64,000 nucleotides of DNA. Source: Fodinibacter luteus (GTDB lineage Bacteria > Actinomycetota > Actinomycetes > Actinomycetales > Dermatophilaceae). The stretch spans positions 1 through 64,000 of the forward strand of contig NZ_BAABGM010000022.1 in the NCBI RefSeq assembly GCF_039541575.1, written 5' to 3'. The notes below the pieces were generated by a model. It had not been told where the DNA came from, did not search any database, and was given only the letters and a program-made list of their open reading frames with translations. Made by a program: the position numbers and the translations under genes. Positions 61,957 through 64,000 of the stretch are shown in pieces. Position 1 is the first letter of the stretch. Each line of letters starts with the position of its first letter.

Positions 61957-62205
61957 TCAAGCCGTCCTGTTGACGTCGCCAAGGGTCTCGGCGATGCGGG
62001 TGCCGGCTGCGGCGAGCGAGCGGGTGGCCGCAGTGAGCATCATGACAAGCTCCTCGTCCGGGCCGTGCGCGAGCGTCGCCCGGATGCGGTTCACGTCCTC
62101 GTAGAGGTCGGCGACCTGACGCGCCTTGGCCTTCAGCGCCCACGGCAGTTCCTTTCGCCCGACGCCGAGGGTCTCCGTCCAGGCGACCGTGTCGATGGCG
62201 CGCAT
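61957..62205 (-). CDS. AICE small helical protein, paralogue C
   Basis: 82 aa. VAWTETLGVGRKELPWALK, then IRATLAHGPDEELVMMLTAATRSL. Same two-helix layout as A and B. One base separates it from both B and the pra-like gene stop side. Unknown function; possibly a membrane-translocase or mating-pair partner (inference from position before traSA). Confidence 0.75.
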   Translation of the reverse strand: MRAIDTVAWTETLGVGRKELPWALKAKARQVADLYEDVNRIRATLAHGPDEELVMMLTAATRSLAAAGTRIAETLGDVNRTA

Positions 62206-62206
62206 G

Positions 62207-62635
62207 TCACGCCGCCCGACCCTCGCCGGACGCCGACGCCTTCGGAGTGGCCTTGCCGGGCGCGTGCATGGACTCCGCGCGGAAAGACCAGGCGATCCGG
62301 GGACGGTTGCCGTTGTCGTCGATGTACGCCAGGGCCGTCAGGCCGGAGAACTCGACGGGCGTGAACGGCGAGGTGCTGTCGTTCGCCGGCGGCACCGGCT
62401 GCACCTTGGCGAGGAACTTGATACTCACGGTCTTGGACTTCTTCGGCGCCTCCGGGTCGGCATCGAGCACGTCGATGGACCAGATGAGCTCCCCGGTGTC
62501 CTTGTCGGTCTGCTGCACCTTGGCGTCGCGCGTGGACTGGTCAAAGTCCAGTACCGCGGTCACGGGCGAGACGATGTACGCACCGTGAGGGAACACCTCG
62601 TGGTGCGAGATCTTGAAGCGTCGGGCGATGGCCAT
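62207..62635 (-). CDS. Pra-like activator of replication, integration and excision
   Basis: 142 aa from the ATG at 62635 with GGAAGGGGA upstream. EVFPHGAYIVSPVTAVLDFDQSTRDAKVQQTDKDTGELIWSIDVLDADPEA is the family pattern of Pra proteins of pSAM2-like AICEs. Pra switches on the int-xis-rep operon. Here it is the first gene of that operon. Confidence 0.85.
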   Translation of the reverse strand: MAIARRFKISHHEVFPHGAYIVSPVTAVLDFDQSTRDAKVQQTDKDTGELIWSIDVLDADPEAPKKSKTVSIKFLAKVQPVPPANDSTSPFTPVEFSGLTALAYIDDNGNRPRIAWSFRAESMHAPGKATPKASASGEGRAA

Positions 62636-62663
62636 GGTTGTGTCCCCTTCCCAGGACTCTGGA

Positions 62664-62770
62664 TAGCCGAATTGGCTACGACCAGCAGACCGTTATCCAC
62701 AGGACCTCGGTACCGCCTCGCGGGACGTCTCAGGACGTCCTAGATTTGAGGAAAGGGCCGAAAACGTCCT
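62664..62770. promoter_or_regulatory. Control region between pra-like and XRE genes
   Basis: Contains TAGCCGAATTGGCTA (62664-62678, near-perfect palindrome), a consensus DnaA box TTATCCACA (62693-62701), GGGACGTCTC next to the perfect palindrome AGGACGTCCT (62732-62741), and an inverted AACGTCCT (62763-62770). The GGACGT boxes are likely binding sites for the divergent XRE protein or Pra. Confidence 0.55.
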
Positions 62771-62782
62771 GGGGGAGGGGCA

Positions 62783-63547
62783 ATGACCAATGACCGGCTC
62801 AGAAGTGCTCTCGCTTCGTCTGGGATGACGTCCGCCGAGCTCGGCGCGCACATCGACGTCGACCCGAAGACCGTCGACCGTTGGATCGCCAACGGACGCG
62901 TGCCCCACCGCTCCAACCGGCAGAGAGTGGCAGCTGCTCTCGCTCAGGACGAGGTCTACCTGTGGCCCGATGCCTACGGCGATTCATATGTCTCAGCAGC
63001 GAGTCGGGCCGAGGTGGTGACCGTCTACCCGAATCGCGGTTCGATCCCAGCCTCGCTGTGGCACAGCCTCTTCGACAACGCCATCGAGTCCATCGACATC
63101 TTGGCGTTCGCTGCAAGCTTCATCCACGACTCCCTGCCAGATGTTGACGAGGTGCTGATCGCCAAGGCACGAACTGGTGTCCGTGTCCGCCTAGCCTTCG
63201 GCGACCCTGACTCCGACGCCGTTCGTATTCGCGGGGTAGAGGAGGGTATTGGGGAGTCGCTGGCGGAACGGTGCCGGCTCACGTGGAAGTACCTCGATCC
63301 AATCTTGAGGGAGCCCGAGATCTCGGTGCGTGCGCACTCAAGCACGCTCTACTGCTCCATCTTCCGCTTTGACAACGACCTGCTCGCCAACCATCACCTC
63401 TTCGGCGCCCCCGCCAACCATTCGGCGGTGCTACATGTGAGACGCCTGACCGGCGGTCGGCACTTCGACAGCCACACAGCCTCATTCGAGCGTGTCTGGC
63501 AACTCGCGTATGCCAGGGCACGAGAGGCACAACGTCCGGCTCACTAG
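62783..63547 (+). CDS. XRE regulator with PLD-like DUF5919 domain
   Basis: 254 aa. N-terminal helix-turn-helix 1-55 (LRSALASSGMTSAELGAHIDVDPKTVDRWIANGRVPHRSNRQRVAAAL), then a 170-residue domain (IDILAFAASFIHDSLPDV; VRLAFGDPDSDAVRIRG; YCSIFRFDNDLLANHHLFGAPA) like the phospholipase D superfamily, termed DUF5919. HKD catalytic residues are not evident, so ligand sensing is more likely than catalysis. Divergent from the AICE operon, the usual place for its repressor. Confidence 0.85.
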   Translation: MTNDRLRSALASSGMTSAELGAHIDVDPKTVDRWIANGRVPHRSNRQRVAAALAQDEVYLWPDAYGDSYVSAASRAEVVTVYPNRGSIPASLWHSLFDNAIESIDILAFAASFIHDSLPDVDEVLIAKARTGVRVRLAFGDPDSDAVRIRGVEEGIGESLAERCRLTWKYLDPILREPEISVRAHSSTLYCSIFRFDNDLLANHHLFGAPANHSAVLHVRRLTGGRHFDSHTASFERVWQLAYARAREAQRPAH

Positions 63548-64000
63548 TGAGTCGCTGCTGGACTCCGGACGAAGCGACAGCAATCCTGACTCCGTGCCCG
63601 TATCACGCTCGCCACACCCAAACGCGAAGGTTGCTAACCGACGCGACGCCTCGCTACGGCGAGCTCGCCGTAGCCGAGTTATCGCTCGCCTCAAGAAGCG
63701 AGGACCTTTGGTCATCGGGGCGGCCGTCTACGTCTTAGTTCTTTGCTGGGTCGTTTCATGGGGACTTCCTCAATTCACGCGGTATCAACCCAACCGGGCC
63801 TCACCCGTGGAAGTGTTCTTTGCACCCGCTAATGCGGCCACATTCGAAGATGCCGTGGCGGAGCCAACCCATATTGTAGTCCAGACCGAAAGACTAAGAC
63901 TTCGGAATTGGATTGGGATTCGGCCCAGATCCTTTCTAGTGATTTCGCAAGACCTAGTGGCGCGCTCACCCGAAGATCCAGCCGCGGATCAAAGTTGGAT
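63510..64000 (+). CDS. Truncated membrane-protein gene at the window edge
   Basis: An open frame from ATG 63510 (overlapping the DUF5919 gene by 38 bp) runs off the right edge without a stop; an inner GTG lies at 63594. It encodes a polar head, a basic patch (ARLKKRG), a membrane segment LVIGAAVYVLVLCWVVSWGL, then an extracytoplasmic part. Codons are AT-richer than anywhere else in the window (TTA, CTA, ATT, AAT), pointing to recent transfer. Unknown cargo protein. Confidence 0.65.
   Translation, partial: MPGHERHNVRLTSESLLDSGRSDSNPDSVPVSRSPHPNAKVANRRDASLRRARRSRVIARLKKRGPLVIGAAVYVLVLCWVVSWGLPQFTRYQPNRASPVEVFFAPANAATFEDAVAEPTHIVVQTERLRLRNWIGIRPRSFLVISQDLVARSPEDPAADQSW

Larger units (their letters stand above)
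56650..64000. mobile_element. AICE-type integrative element in tRNA-Lys (right end outside window)
   Basis: Gene content from the tRNA outward is integrase, excisionase, RepSA-like initiator, WhiB, FtsK-like TraSA translocase, three small paralogues and Pra-like activator. This is the pSAM2-type actinomycete element plan: excision, rolling-circle replication and double-stranded DNA transfer by one translocase. Almost every gene pair overlaps by 4 bp, so it is one minus-strand operon. The distal att copy is not in the window. Near the tRNA, TGTGGGCACTCA is repeated twice in tandem (56702-56725). Confidence 0.9.

Overview
The window is very GC-rich DNA from a Gram-positive actinobacterium. Mycothiol genes (mshA, mshD and a mycothiol-dependent formaldehyde dehydrogenase), CarD, WhiB, GlnR, SenX3/RegX3 and HbhA-like proteins all point that way. 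Gene order echoes Mycobacterium tuberculosis blocks (rlmB-cysS-ispF-ispD-carD; XRE-hbhA; mshA-ybjN-gpm-senX3-regX3; nitrobindin-glnR-mshD-pst). A Micrococcales genome, probably Intrasporangiaceae, is my inference; no rRNA is present to settle it.

Layout: (1) 1-2291 is the end of an integrated element (zinc-finger protein and tyrosine integrase) lying against the 3' end of tRNA-Thr(TGT); the rest lies to the left of the window. (2) 2.4-56.5 kb is chromosomal backbone: ThrE-type exporter and membrane Ser/Thr kinase; LacI regulator divergent from an MsmK-type ABC ATPase; RDD and DUF membrane proteins; rlmB-cysS; formaldehyde detoxification pair; ispDF-carD; senX3-regX3 divergent from phoU; two tandem sigma-like membrane proteins; gpmA-ybjN-mshA; dtd, asparaginase, HbhA; Fur/YgfZ; LCP; GlnR-mshD-ppk1-mutT1; pstSCAB; an AbiEi-like gene; pit with its DUF47 partner; YihY; and a PASTA-less PknB-like kinase. 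(3) From tRNA-Lys(TTT) at 56.57 kb to the right edge is an AICE-type integrative conjugative element (int, xis, RepSA, WhiB, TraSA FtsK-like translocase, three small paralogues, Pra activator), followed by a divergent XRE/DUF5919 gene and a truncated, AT-richer membrane-protein gene.

Phosphate is the main theme. The two-component system, phoU, ppk1, a NUDIX/phosphatase, the high-affinity Pst system and the low-affinity Pit system all sit in the window. Direct-repeat PHO boxes with 11-bp periodicity lie upstream of phoU and pstS. Mycothiol synthesis (mshA, mshD) and use (mscR) is the second theme.

At the DNA level three things stand out. Many genes appear to be leaderless: a TANNNT box sits 6-7 nt before the ATG or GTG, including one perfectly symmetric divergent pair only 12 bp apart. 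A family of intergenic palindromes shares an ACCCACG core, and one subtype brackets the AbiEi-like gene as 12-bp terminal inverted repeats. The octamer GGATGCCG/CGGCATCC recurs throughout the backbone.
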